From NCBI GenBank assembly GCA_964391805.1, contig CAYMNK010000009.1, forward strand, positions 31,110 to 95,109: DNA of 64,000 bases. Reading direction: 5' to 3'. The stretch is from RUG14300 sp964391805. GTDB lineage: Bacteria > Bacillota > Clostridia > Christensenellales > CAG-1252. Shown here piece by piece: positions 22,928 through 31,246 of this stretch (positions are counted from its first letter, which is position 1; the number at the start of each line of letters is the position of its first letter). The notes below the pieces were generated by a model. The model was not told the origin of the DNA and did no database searches. It saw only the letters and a program-made list of their open reading frames with translations. Position numbers and translations under genes: made by a program.

Positions 22928-23971
22928 CTATAGGATTCCTTGAATAGCCCATTCAATAAGGCTTACCCCGTAACCCACGATTAAGCCGGTAGCGAACAAT
23001 GTACCGATAACCACAAGGTTTTCTTTGACATTCTTAACATTTTTGAGAAGAACGAACAATCCCAATCCTGCGTTTACGCACAAACCGCCTACACAGGCAC
23101 CGAACGAAATTCCGTTCAACAAATACAAGTCACTGATAATTACCGAAGATGCACAGTTAGGAATAAATCCGACAATTACGCTCAATAGCGGTGCAAGGAA
23201 TTTGTTTTCTGATAAGAATGACATAATAACTTCTTCCGTCACGAAGTATATAAGCGTTCCAAATGCCATATTGATTATGAATATATAAAGTAATATTTTT
23301 AAGCTATGAACTAACGGATGCTCTATATGATGATGGAAGAATTCTTTATCGAATTTGAACTTTTTATGGCTATCGTCGTCCTCATGGTGATGCTCATCAT
23401 GAGGATGTTCGTCCTCTTTCCCGAATTCGTCGTGTTCAAACTCTCCATGCTCATGTTCGTGCTCATGATCATGCCCATGCTCGTGTTCATGTTCATGATA
23501 GTCAATGGTATGACCGCAACAACCGATATGTGTAACTTCTTCGCAATGGCAGTCAACTTGATGATCTACCGTTTCTTTGATTTGCTTACGGAATATGAAA
23601 TCGAGTAAATACGCTACCGCTAAACCTACTATAAATTTGATTCCGATCAGCGGTAACACCATCAGCATTTTTTTAGGCTCATTTACACTTGATAGGAAGA
23701 TAGGTATTGCCTCATCGCTTGTTGCTATAAATACACCGACCAAAGTACCTATGGTTATGTGTTTCTTGTAATACAGATCGGCAGCCAACACGCTGAATCC
23801 GCATTGAGGAATCAAGCCGAAAGAAACCCCGACCAACGGCGACCACTTATGCGAACGCTCCAAAGCTCTCGCAAGTTTTGGTTCCAAAAACGACAGGGCT
23901 ATATAAACGACAAACAAAAACGCAAAAACGATTGCGCTATCCTTCAATGCATCTAAAAATACTTCCAGCAT
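22928..23971 (-). CDS. Putative 10-TM heavy-metal exporter with His-rich loop
   Basis: 347 residues. Hydrophobic helices in two blocks (about 1-135 and 225-347) are separated by a cytoplasmic or external loop with the run HEHEHEHGHDHEHEHEHG followed by more His, Asp and Glu (about residues 160-212). Internal symmetry is visible: SFGLIPQCGFSVLAADLYY in the first half and VGFIPNCASSVIISDLYL in the second, each with a conserved P-x-C. This matches the putative heavy-metal exporter group (ArsP_2-like, PF11449). The His tract points to Zn, Ni, Co or Mn rather than arsenite, but the substrate is not shown. It lies near the COG0523 gene on the other strand. Confidence 0.78.
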   Translation of the reverse strand: MLEVFLDALKDSAIVFAFLFVVYIALSFLEPKLARALERSHKWSPLVGVSFGLIPQCGFSVLAADLYYKKHITIGTLVGVFIATSDEAIPIFLSSVNEPKKMLMVLPLIGIKFIVGLAVAYLLDFIFRKQIKETVDHQVDCHCEEVTHIGCCGHTIDYHEHEHEHGHDHEHEHEHGEFEHDEFGKEDEHPHDEHHHEDDDSHKKFKFDKEFFHHHIEHPLVHSLKILLYIFIINMAFGTLIYFVTEEVIMSFLSENKFLAPLLSVIVGFIPNCASSVIISDLYLLNGISFGACVGGLCVNAGLGLFVLLKNVKNVKENLVVIGTLFATGLIVGYGVSLIEWAIQGIL

Positions 23972-24678
23972 ATTATCTCTCTTTGTATTAGAATAAAAAT
24001 AGTATAATCCATTACACCGAGAATGTCAATTTAATTGATATCGATAAAGAAAAGATGTCCTTTTCCTTTTCCGTCCGCCGTCATACTGATTTCCGTCCCG
24101 TCATTGCGAATGATGTTATGCAATGCATAATGATGAATGATGTTTGTCTTACAGCAAATGATGCATTGCTACGCAGCGTTATATATATGTCATACTGAGC
24201 GGAAGACGAAGTCTGGAGTCGAACCCGAAGGGCGACGCATAGCGTCGGTATCTGCATCCATATTAGTAAAAATGGATTTTCGTCCGCCATTATATGGATT
24301 TTTGATTGATGCGGGCGATTACTAATCGTCCCCTACAGCGTAGGTTGAAAACCGCAGTCAAACCCGAAGGGCGACACCCTAGGTGTCGGTATCTGCATCC
24401 ATATTAATAAAAGCGGATATAATAACAAAAACTTATCGTTATCGTCCGCAAGATACCAAATTGTTACACAATTTGATTCTCGTTACACTCGAATTTCGAC
24501 GATGCTCAGTATGACGGCGGATGATAACTTACACCATCTTGTCATACTGAGTAAAAGGACAGCGTCTTGTAGTCGAACGGCGTAGCCGCGACACGTCGGT
24601 ATCTAATCATTGTTTATTTATTGTTTAATCAAAAAATCAAATAAAATCAAATAATTACATTAACCCTGTTTAAAAGAC
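23972..24678. repeat. 785-base gap with several dispersed repeats
   Basis: Units seen: GTCATACTGATTTCC at about 24081, a GTCATACTGAGCGGAAGACG unit 24190-24262, a GGGCGATTACTAATCG palindrome near 24310, a GACACCCTAGGTGTCGGTATC unit ending at 24405, an inverted copy of the AATTTGATTCTCGTTACAC family (24443-24520), and a TGTCATACTGAGTAAAAGG unit (24538-24607). Frames over these repeats on both strands are not genes. The last part is AT-rich and leads into the promoter of the GTPase gene. Confidence 0.78.
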
Positions 24679-24706
24679 TGTACAAATTTCAAAAATGTGG
24701 TATAAT
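24679..24706 (+). promoter_or_regulatory. Extended -10 promoter of the metal GTPase operon
   Basis: TGG-TATAAT (TATAAT at 24701-24706) is an extended -10; a weak -35 (TGTACA, 24679-24684) lies 16 bases upstream. The 50-base leader holds an imperfect AT-rich repeat (AATAATTCGTAATTTTTTATTAT) that could be a metalloregulator site, but it fits no consensus well. Confidence 0.65.
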
Positions 24707-24756
24707 TATTAGTGCGATAATAATTCGTAATTTTTTATTATAGTGAGGCATAAAAA

Positions 24757-26004
24757 ATGGTTAAAGTTGACGTTATATCCGGATTTTTAGGCGCGGGTAA
24801 AACAACGCTTATCAAAAAAATGTTTGAATCTGATATATCTAAAGAACAAGTTGTTATTATAGAGAATGAGTTCGGCGAAATCGGTATTGACGGAACATTC
24901 CTAAAAGAAGCAGGTGTTCAAATTAGAGAAATCAATTCCGGTTGTATTTGCTGTTCGTTGGTAGGTGATTTTGAATCGTCCATCAAGGAAGTTATTAATA
25001 AATTTAATCCCGATAGAATAATTATCGAGCCGTCCGGTGTCGGTAAACTTTCCGATATTGTTAAGGCGATTTTGAAGGTTGATGCACCGTTGGAATTGAA
25101 TATCGTAGTAACGGTAGTTGACGGCGGTAAGTGTAAGATGTACATCAAGAATTTCGGTGAATTCTATATCGATCAAGTCAAAGAGGCTCACAATATCGTT
25201 ATATCCAAAACCGACAAACTCAGTGAAGAAAAGGTCCGTTTAGCACTTGAACAAATCAAGGAAATCAATCCTAATTGTTCGGTTATAGCAACACCTATTA
25301 TTGAGTTAGACGGAGAAAAACTTGTCGAGACGCTCGAGGGCGGATCGAATCTCGATTCATTTATCGAAAAATTAAAACTTGATCACGAACATCATCACGA
25401 TGATGATGAGGAATGTTGCTGTCATCATCACCACCATCATGACGAAGAATGTGAAGAGGGTGAACATCATCACCACCATCACGACGACGATGAAGAGTGC
25501 TGTTGTCACCATCATCATGATGAAGATGATGAAGACGAAGATGAGCACGAGCATCACCACGGAAAGTGTTGTCATCATCACGATGAGGAAGAGGAAGAAC
25601 ATGAGCATCATCATGAATGCTGTCATCATGACCACGAGCATGACCACGACGAAGACGAGCATGAATGCTGTCACCATCATGACCATGAAGAAGGCCATCA
25701 TCATCACCATCATCACGAAGGACACCACCATGCTGACGAAGTATTCTCAAGTTGGGGTACCGAAACAGTTAAGAGTTATTCAAAAGAAGAATTGTCATCT
25801 ATACTTGATAAACTCTGTGGTGACGAATTCGGTGTAATCTTGCGTTCTAAAGGTGTAGTTAAGGCATCTGACGCCGAAGATTGGTATTATTTCGACCTTG
25901 TGTATGGCGATTACGATATCCGTTTAGGAGCGCCCGACGTTATCGGTAAAGTTTGCGTTATCGGTTCGAAGATAGACGAGCAAGCTATACAAAAACTTTT
26001 TTAG
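24757..26004 (+). CDS. COG0523 (CobW/ZNG1-type) metal GTPase with giant His/Asp/Glu/Cys tract
   Basis: 415 residues. The G3E GTPase domain has Walker A GFLGAGKTT (about residues 8-16), the hallmark CxCC metal motif C63-I-C65-C66, EPSGVG, and SKTDK for guanine recognition. Between residues 209 and 327, 113 of 119 positions are His, Asp, Glu or Cys, with five units in which CC or CCC is followed by a His run. A normal C-terminal CobW domain follows (about 330-415). COG0523 proteins deliver metals, mostly Zn, Co or Ni, to target proteins using GTP. The tract is far longer than usual and probably stores or buffers metal. Confidence 0.88.
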   Translation: MVKVDVISGFLGAGKTTLIKKMFESDISKEQVVIIENEFGEIGIDGTFLKEAGVQIREINSGCICCSLVGDFESSIKEVINKFNPDRIIIEPSGVGKLSDIVKAILKVDAPLELNIVVTVVDGGKCKMYIKNFGEFYIDQVKEAHNIVISKTDKLSEEKVRLALEQIKEINPNCSVIATPIIELDGEKLVETLEGGSNLDSFIEKLKLDHEHHHDDDEECCCHHHHHHDEECEEGEHHHHHHDDDEECCCHHHHDEDDEDEDEHEHHHGKCCHHHDEEEEEHEHHHECCHHDHEHDHDEDEHECCHHHDHEEGHHHHHHHEGHHHADEVFSSWGTETVKSYSKEELSSILDKLCGDEFGVILRSKGVVKASDAEDWYYFDLVYGDYDIRLGAPDVIGKVCVIGSKIDEQAIQKLF

Positions 26005-26014
26005 TATTTGAATT

Positions 26015-26944
26015 ATGGAAGAAACCTTTAAAGTAATAGCGGTCAACGGAATATTGGAAGCCGGAAAAACTCATTTTTTGAATGAGGCACTTGCTGAAAA
26101 TTTATTTATCGATCCCGAAGCATGCGGAATGATTCTTCAATGTGAAGAGGGACTTGAAGAATATGATGAGACCGTTCTTCGCGATAACAATACCGTTGTT
26201 GAAACTTTTGAAGATAAAGAGGACTTTTTATCAAGAGCGGAAAAAGTCGTTCGTGATAGGAATCCTGACGTCGTATATATCGAAGAAAATGCAATGTGGG
26301 AAGATTTTACCCTTCCCGATTGTTTTGAGGTAGTTCAAACGCTTACCATTATCGATGCGACTACATTTAGGACCTATTTCAACAATATGCGTCAAAAATT
26401 TGTCGATTTATTGACACCGAGTAATGTAGTTATCATGTTTAACTGTGTAGATGAAAAGGAGACAACAACATTTAAACGCAATATGAAACTCATTAATAGA
26501 GTTCTTGAGTTTTTATATTTTGATCCGTCCGATAATCAATTTAGTTTAGCCGACGACCTTCCGTACTCTTTAGAGGGTGACAAAATCGTCATCGATGACG
26601 AAAGTTACGGCATATGGTTTATAGATTGTATGGATTATCCCGATAGATACAACCAAAAGAATGTTGTATTTACAGCTCAAATCGAGAATCATCCGAGATT
26701 ACCAAAAAACTTTTTCTTAGCAGGCAGGAAATGTATGACTTGCTGTGCAAACGATATTCAAGAATTTTACACCATTTGTGATAATAATCTTGCCAAAGCT
26801 AAGGTTAAGAGCGGTGATTGGGTGAGCATATACGGAACCATTCTTTATAGACAGGGAGCCAACGGAGAAGCAATGCCTTATGTACGTATAGGCTTTGTAC
26901 AACCGGTTCCGCCACCCGATAATGAGGTTATAGGTCTATCTTAA
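26015..26944 (+). CDS. P-loop GTPase-like protein with C-terminal DUF1980-like (YcgQ) domain
   Basis: 309 residues, ten bases after the COG0523 gene and probably cotranscribed; no good ribosome site is seen, so translation may be coupled. The N-terminus has a P-loop variant GILEAGKTH and an overall COG0523 shape (VVYIEEN where EPSG would be, FNCVDEKE where NKxD would be), so nucleotide handling may be altered. The C-terminal third has GRKCMTCCANDIQEF and GDWVSIYGTI, the signature of the DUF1980/TIGR03943 (YcgQ) domain, normally found beside a DUF318 permease. Fusion of the two in one soluble protein is unusual to me. Role in metal transfer is inferred from the motif and neighbours. Confidence 0.7.
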   Translation: MEETFKVIAVNGILEAGKTHFLNEALAENLFIDPEACGMILQCEEGLEEYDETVLRDNNTVVETFEDKEDFLSRAEKVVRDRNPDVVYIEENAMWEDFTLPDCFEVVQTLTIIDATTFRTYFNNMRQKFVDLLTPSNVVIMFNCVDEKETTTFKRNMKLINRVLEFLYFDPSDNQFSLADDLPYSLEGDKIVIDDESYGIWFIDCMDYPDRYNQKNVVFTAQIENHPRLPKNFFLAGRKCMTCCANDIQEFYTICDNNLAKAKVKSGDWVSIYGTILYRQGANGEAMPYVRIGFVQPVPPPDNEVIGLS

Positions 26945-27164
26945 AATACATTTTATGACAAGAAAGTAGGTGCAGTCGCATTTTTTTTGGCTCTGTACCC
27001 CGATATGGAAATTTGTAAAAATTTGTACAACCGAATAATAATCCAAGTTCATTCTTGAAATAAAATGTGTAATCTGAAAAGGATTATTAGCAAAAAATCG
27101 TATTGGCTATCTAAATAAAAAACAATTATTAAATAATATAATCGCCGTCAATTCGGCGAAAAAT
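26945..27164. other. Spacer upstream of tRNA-Arg
   Basis: No gene or dispersed repeat is seen. TATAAT at 27137-27142 is a likely -10 for the tRNA; no clear -35 is found. A 5-base hairpin CGCCG/CGGCG (27143-27158) lies in the tRNA precursor leader. Confidence 0.5.
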
Positions 27165-27241
27165 GTGTCATTAGCCCAGTTGGATAGAGCGTCAGACTCC
27201 GACTCTGAAGGTCAACGGTTCGAATCCGTTATGGCACACCA
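27165..27241 (+). tRNA. tRNA-Arg (anticodon CCG)
   Basis: Cloverleaf drawn by eye: acceptor GTGTCAT with ATGGCAC (one G-U), anticodon stem TCAGA/TCTGA around loop CTCCGAC with anticodon CCG, T stem AACGG/CCGTT around TTCGAAT, discriminator A and an encoded CCA. The D stem GCCC/GAGC has one C-A mismatch, where the family usually has GCTC/GAGC. Reads the rare codon CGG. Confidence 0.93.
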
Positions 27242-27248
27242 GAAAAAA

Positions 27249-27276
27249 ACGACAGGCTTCGGTTTGTCGTCTTTTT
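27249..27276 (+). terminator. tRNA terminator with TTCG tetraloop, T-tract used as IS target
   Basis: Nine-base stem (27249-27257 with 27262-27270, two G-U pairs), TTCG loop, then CTTTTT. The T-tract and following AAT are also the target-site duplication of the adjacent insertion sequence. Confidence 0.9.
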
Positions 27277-27279
27277 AAT

Positions 27280-28654
27280 GGCTCAATGTCAAATGTTGGG
27301 GCGGAGATAATTTTAACTTAATCACAATTAATTCAAATCTCTTTAGTTAATTCTTTTAGCTAGAGAGATTTTTTTAACATAAATGCAAGATTCTATTTCT
27401 AAACCTTGGATAATTCCGATAGCCGTATCCGATTCTTTTTAATACTTTGATTTTGTTATTTGTACCTTCAGTAAATGCATTTGTGTATTTTGTTCGTTTG
27501 GAATTGATTATGTACTCAAACCAGTTAGTAAATGCCGTTATTGCCGGTTGGAATTCTGCTAATCCAATCTCCTCTGCGGTATTTATAAACTCTCGAAGTT
27601 TTGTTTCTGCTTTTTGCGGATTGATCTCATCCCTAAAGTCATAGAATATCTCTTTTAGCTGCCAGGCATTGTACAAATCTTCATTGTGTTGTAACATTCT
27701 ATTGAGGATAACTCTTTGGTAAGGTTTTAAACTGCCTTCCCTTTTATCTAAGATCGTCTTGTGTTTTTTGAAGTACAATCTTTCCAAACTGCTTAAAGAC
27801 TCTTGAACACGTTTCCTAACATTATGCATTGCCCAATAGACTTGTCTTATATAGTGATATTTATCCACTACAATCATCGCATTTGGGAAGAATGTTTTTG
27901 CAATATCCTTATATGTCTCCCACATATCCATTATAAATATGCTAACATTTTCTCGTTTATAATTTCTTACATAATCTATTAGATAATGTTTTTCTCTTGT
28001 GGGAAGTATATCTAATATTTTTTGGTTGCTGGGGTTCGTAAGAATGCACTGGTATTTTTCACCACCGGAATTACCCTTAAATTCATCTATCGCTATTACC
28101 TCTGGTAACTTATATAGTTTATAGCTCAGTAAATCGCAAATTCTGACTACGGTATTTATACTTACACCATATCGTTCGGCTACTTGTTTGAATGTTACCG
28201 GTTTTCTAAATTCTCGAATAATATTCTCGTAGACTCTTTGAGTTAAATGATGATATTTGGGCAAAAAAGAATACTTTTCAAAGAATCTTTTACCACATTC
28301 GCAACGATACCGTCTTTTCTTTAACAATATATGAACTTGCTTATTTCTATATGGCAAGTCGCGTATATCCTGAATCCGATAATCGTGAATCCTCTTTGTT
28401 TTCTTTCTACAGCAAGGGCAATTAGGGTAAACAGGATTGGTAGATGCAAGAATGTTAATTCTATTACCAATTTCTTCAATAGATTCTATAAAAATCCCTT
28501 TGATTCCTATAAAATTTGTGATACAATTATTCATGAGCGGATTGTGTTCCTCCTTTGTAATTTGTTTTGGTGATTAAATTATATCATAGGAACATTTGAT
28601 TCGCTCTTTTTTTATGTTCTTTTTTATCTCCGCCCCAACATTTATTATAGAGCC
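27280..28654 (-). mobile_element. Complete ISL3-family insertion sequence
   Basis: 1375 bases bounded by 31-base inverted repeats (27280-27310 and 28624-28654) that match except at four outer positions; the inner 20 bases (AAATGTTGGGGCGGAGATAA) are a perfect match. Both ends begin GGCTC. Eight-base direct repeats TTTTTAAT flank it (27272-27279 and 28655-28662), the expected duplication size for ISL3. The transposase is intact, so the insertion looks recent. Confidence 0.95.
27374..28534 (-). CDS. ISL3-family transposase
   Basis: 386 residues. N-terminal zinc ribbon with CPCCRKKTKRIHDYR and CECGKRFF, an HTH-like segment FKQVAERYGVSINTVVRIC, and a DDE core: AIDEFKG (first Asp), VVDKYHYIRQV (second Asp with the family Y/F-H), and FTEGTNNKIKVLKR (Glu). 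Length is close to the usual roughly 400 residues of the family. No frameshift is visible. Confidence 0.95.
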   Translation of the reverse strand: MNNCITNFIGIKGIFIESIEEIGNRINILASTNPVYPNCPCCRKKTKRIHDYRIQDIRDLPYRNKQVHILLKKRRYRCECGKRFFEKYSFLPKYHHLTQRVYENIIREFRKPVTFKQVAERYGVSINTVVRICDLLSYKLYKLPEVIAIDEFKGNSGGEKYQCILTNPSNQKILDILPTREKHYLIDYVRNYKRENVSIFIMDMWETYKDIAKTFFPNAMIVVDKYHYIRQVYWAMHNVRKRVQESLSSLERLYFKKHKTILDKREGSLKPYQRVILNRMLQHNEDLYNAWQLKEIFYDFRDEINPQKAETKLREFINTAEEIGLAEFQPAITAFTNWFEYIINSKRTKYTNAFTEGTNNKIKVLKRIGYGYRNYPRFRNRILHLC

Positions 28655-28897
28655 TTTTTAATTAAATCCGCTTTCAGTGCTCTTGTCGTACTGAGCGCTC
28701 GTCCGCCGTCATACTGAGCGTAGTCGAAATTCGAACGAAGTGAGAATCAAATTGTGAAACAATTTGGTATCTTGCGGACGGTAACACGCACTATCTATCA
28801 TTTTATCCACAACCTTGCGAAGCGAAACTTTACTTAACTTTTTTACGCAACGTCACTTTTTTTGCAAAAATTGGATAAAAATATTATCCGCATTCTA
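28655..28897. repeat. Dispersed repeats between the IS and the hydrogenase cluster
   Basis: A GTCGTACTGAGCGC piece, then GTCATACTGAGCGTAGTCGAAATTCGAACG leading into the family with GTGAGAATCAAATTGTG and GGTATCTTGCGGACGGTAAC (about 28708-28793). A short inverted repeat GGATAA/TTATCC (28873-28889) precedes the next promoter. No gene is seen. Confidence 0.75.
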
Positions 28898-28926
28898 TTG
28901 CAGTTTTAACTAAAAAAATATATAAT
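28898..28926 (+). promoter_or_regulatory. Probable promoter of the hydrogenase sensor cluster
   Basis: TATAAT at 28921-28926 with a weak TTGCAG 17 bases upstream. The leader to the first gene is about 100 bases. The GGATAA/TTATCC inverted repeat just upstream could be an operator; its binder is unknown. Confidence 0.55.
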
Positions 28927-29035
28927 ATATTTAGATATAAGTGGAAATGCGTTATTTTATGCTACCGCTATGTTTATATTAACTAATCATTCCGTTATAT
29001 ACCTATGTAATATTCGGATAAAAGAAGGAGAAATT

Positions 29036-29281
29036 ATGATTAATCTAACCGTATGTATTGGAAGTTCTTGTCACGTTAAAGGCTCTCGTCAAGTTGTTCG
29101 CGAACTACAATCGTTGATTGCCGAGGCGGGCTTACAAGATAAGATAGACTTAAACGGAACTTTTTGCATGAATAAATGTCAACAAGGCGTATGTGTAACG
29201 GTTGACAATGAATTCTATTCTGTTTCCTCCGACAACGTTAATGAATTTTTTACCAATTCCGTTTTGCCGAGGATTAAATAA
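29036..29281 (+). CDS. Thioredoxin-like [2Fe-2S] ferredoxin (NuoE-like), first of two
   Basis: 81 residues from the ATG at 29036, chosen because AAGGAG ends six bases before it; the longer frame from 28970 has no ribosome site. Cluster ligands: CIGSSC near the N-terminus and FCMNKCQQGVC in the middle, the C-x4-C and C-x3-C pattern of thioredoxin-like [2Fe-2S] proteins. Likely passes electrons to or from the hydrogenase-like sensor downstream. Stop and next start overlap by one base (TAATG). Confidence 0.82.
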   Translation: MINLTVCIGSSCHVKGSRQVVRELQSLIAEAGLQDKIDLNGTFCMNKCQQGVCVTVDNEFYSVSSDNVNEFFTNSVLPRIK

Positions 29282-29547
29282 TGATTATTGTTCAAATATG
29301 CGTAGGTAGTTCCTGTCATTTAAAGGGCTCCGAAGAAGTTGTCGAAATATTTCAGAAATATGTTGCAGATAATAAACTCGATGAGGAAATAATTCTTACG
29401 GGTACCTTTTGTGCAGGCAAGTGCAACCGTTCGGGCGTAACCGTAATAGTTAATGACGAACCTTACACCGGAATAACCGTATACAATTTCAACGATTTTT
29501 GGGTGAATACTGTATTACCCGCTGTTGAGAAAAATAGATTAGGTTAG
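29281..29547 (+). CDS. Thioredoxin-like [2Fe-2S] ferredoxin (NuoE-like), second of two
   Basis: 88 residues, about half identical in pattern to its upstream neighbour: CVGSSCHLKG and FCAGKCNRSG supply four cysteines, so a [2Fe-2S] cluster is expected. The tandem probably arose by gene duplication. It is followed after 22 bases by the HydS-like sensor gene. Confidence 0.82.
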   Translation: MIIVQICVGSSCHLKGSEEVVEIFQKYVADNKLDEEIILTGTFCAGKCNRSGVTVIVNDEPYTGITVYNFNDFWVNTVLPAVEKNRLG

Positions 29548-29569
29548 TCCTGTTTTAGCGGAGGATAAA

Positions 29570-31246
29570 ATGGATTTTCTTACTTTAAAGAAATCGAATT
29601 GTAAAAATTGCTATAAGTGCATTAGACATTGCCCTGTCAAAGCCATTCGTTTTTCGGGTAACCAAGCGCACATTATAGCCGATGAATGCATATTATGCGG
29701 ACAATGCTTTGTTGTTTGTCCGCAAAATGCAAAATGCATCACCAGTGAGGTTGAAAAGGCAAGAGTGTTGATTCAATCGGGTGACCCGGTTATTGTATCG
29801 CTTGCTCCTTCTTTTATATCGAATTATAGGAGTATAGGCATCAACGGTATGCGTAAGGCATTGCAAAAATTAGGTTTTGCAGACGCAGAAGAGACAGCAA
29901 TAGGTGCGACCATAGTCAAGAACGAATACGAGAGAATGCTCAGAGAAGATTCGAGAGATATCGTGATTTCGTCTTGTTGTCACACCGTCAATTTGCTCAT
30001 TCAAAAGTATTATCCTCACCTTTTGCCGTGTCTTGCTAACGTATTATCGCCCATGCAAGCCCATGCCAAGGATATCAAGCGTAGAATACCCAATGCCAAG
30101 GTTGTATTTATTGGACCGTGCGTTTCCAAAAAACATGAGGCATGGAGTTATGACGGATTAGTGGATGCGGTTTTGACTTATGAAGAGTTGACCGATTGGT
30201 TGATTGACGAGGGTATAACTATCGAACCCGACATGGATGATGCGAACAAGAGTAGAGCAAGACTTTTCCCGACTACCGGCGGTATACTTAAGACGATGGC
30301 TGAAAAGCTACCTAATTATCAATATTTGGCGATAGACGGCGTGGATAATTGTATATCAGCACTTAAAGAAATCGAACAAGGAAATCTTTATAACTGTTTT
30401 ATCGAGATGTCCGCATGTGTAGGCAGTTGTGTTGACGGACCTATAATGGAAAAGTATCATCACAATAAACTTAAGAGCATCATAGCGGTTACATCGTATG
30501 CAGGAAGCGAAGACTTCGACGTCGAACAACCCGATATCGGTGATGTGAAGAAGCAGTTTGTGCCCATAGATCCACATGATTCGGGTAACTATAGCGAAGA
30601 CGAAATCAAGAGAGTTCTTCATGAGATGGGTAAGAAAAAGCCCGAAGACGAACTCAATTGCGGATCATGCGGTTACAGTACCTGTCGTGAAAAGGCAATA
30701 GCGGTATTACAAGGTAAAGCCGAAATAGAAATGTGCTTGCCGTATCTAAAAGAAAAAGCGGAGAGCTTTTCCGATTGTATCGTCAACAATACACCTAACG
30801 GACTTATTGTACTTAACGAAAATCTCGAAGTACAAAAGATAAATGCCGCAGCTCGTAAGATGATGAATATCAGACACTCGTCCGACGTTTTAGGTGAGCC
30901 GGTTATTCGTATACTTGATCCTGCTCCTTTTGTTAAAGTGCTTGAAACATATCGTGGAGTTCGCGATAAGAGAGTGTATTTGGCGGAGTACGGTAAGTAT
31001 GTCGAGCAAACCATCATATATGACGATGCTTATCACCTCATTATATGTATAATGAGAGACGTTACCGAAGAGGAAAGCGAGAAGCATAAAAAAGAGAACA
31101 TCAGTCGTCAAACGGTTGAAATTGCCGATAAAGTCGTAGATAAACAAATGCGTATCGTTCAAGAAATTGCATCGCTTTTAGGTGAAACAGCAGCGGAAAC
31201 AAAAATTGCGTTGACTAAGTTGAAGGAGTCCATTATCGATGAATGA
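29570..31246 (+). CDS. HydS-like sensory [FeFe]-hydrogenase with Fe-S and PAS domains
   Basis: 558 residues. Two N-terminal [4Fe-4S] motifs (CKNCYKCIRHCP and CILCGQCFVVCP), then an H-cluster domain with variant motifs ISSCCHTVN (about 132-140), GPCVSKKHE (about 182-190) and SACVGSCVDGP (about 281-291). A further CGSCGYSTC Fe-S domain (about 364-372) is followed by a PAS domain (about 395-500) and a helical end. This order is that of group C sensory hydrogenases (HydS/HsfB), which are thought to sense hydrogen or redox state rather than turn over quickly. It overlaps the phosphatase gene by 8 bases. Confidence 0.85.
   Translation: MDFLTLKKSNCKNCYKCIRHCPVKAIRFSGNQAHIIADECILCGQCFVVCPQNAKCITSEVEKARVLIQSGDPVIVSLAPSFISNYRSIGINGMRKALQKLGFADAEETAIGATIVKNEYERMLREDSRDIVISSCCHTVNLLIQKYYPHLLPCLANVLSPMQAHAKDIKRRIPNAKVVFIGPCVSKKHEAWSYDGLVDAVLTYEELTDWLIDEGITIEPDMDDANKSRARLFPTTGGILKTMAEKLPNYQYLAIDGVDNCISALKEIEQGNLYNCFIEMSACVGSCVDGPIMEKYHHNKLKSIIAVTSYAGSEDFDVEQPDIGDVKKQFVPIDPHDSGNYSEDEIKRVLHEMGKKKPEDELNCGSCGYSTCREKAIAVLQGKAEIEMCLPYLKEKAESFSDCIVNNTPNGLIVLNENLEVQKINAAARKMMNIRHSSDVLGEPVIRILDPAPFVKVLETYRGVRDKRVYLAEYGKYVEQTIIYDDAYHLIICIMRDVTEEESEKHKKENISRQTVEIADKVVDKQMRIVQEIASLLGETAAETKIALTKLKESIIDE

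Noticed and set aside
24081..24325. Overlapping frames on both strands
   Set aside because: Dispersed repeats; no start signals or protein-like composition.
25361..25837. Several long frames on both strands with Met/Thr or Arg/His/Asp-rich peptides
   Set aside because: Other frames of the CAY/GAY tract in the COG0523 gene; low complexity only.
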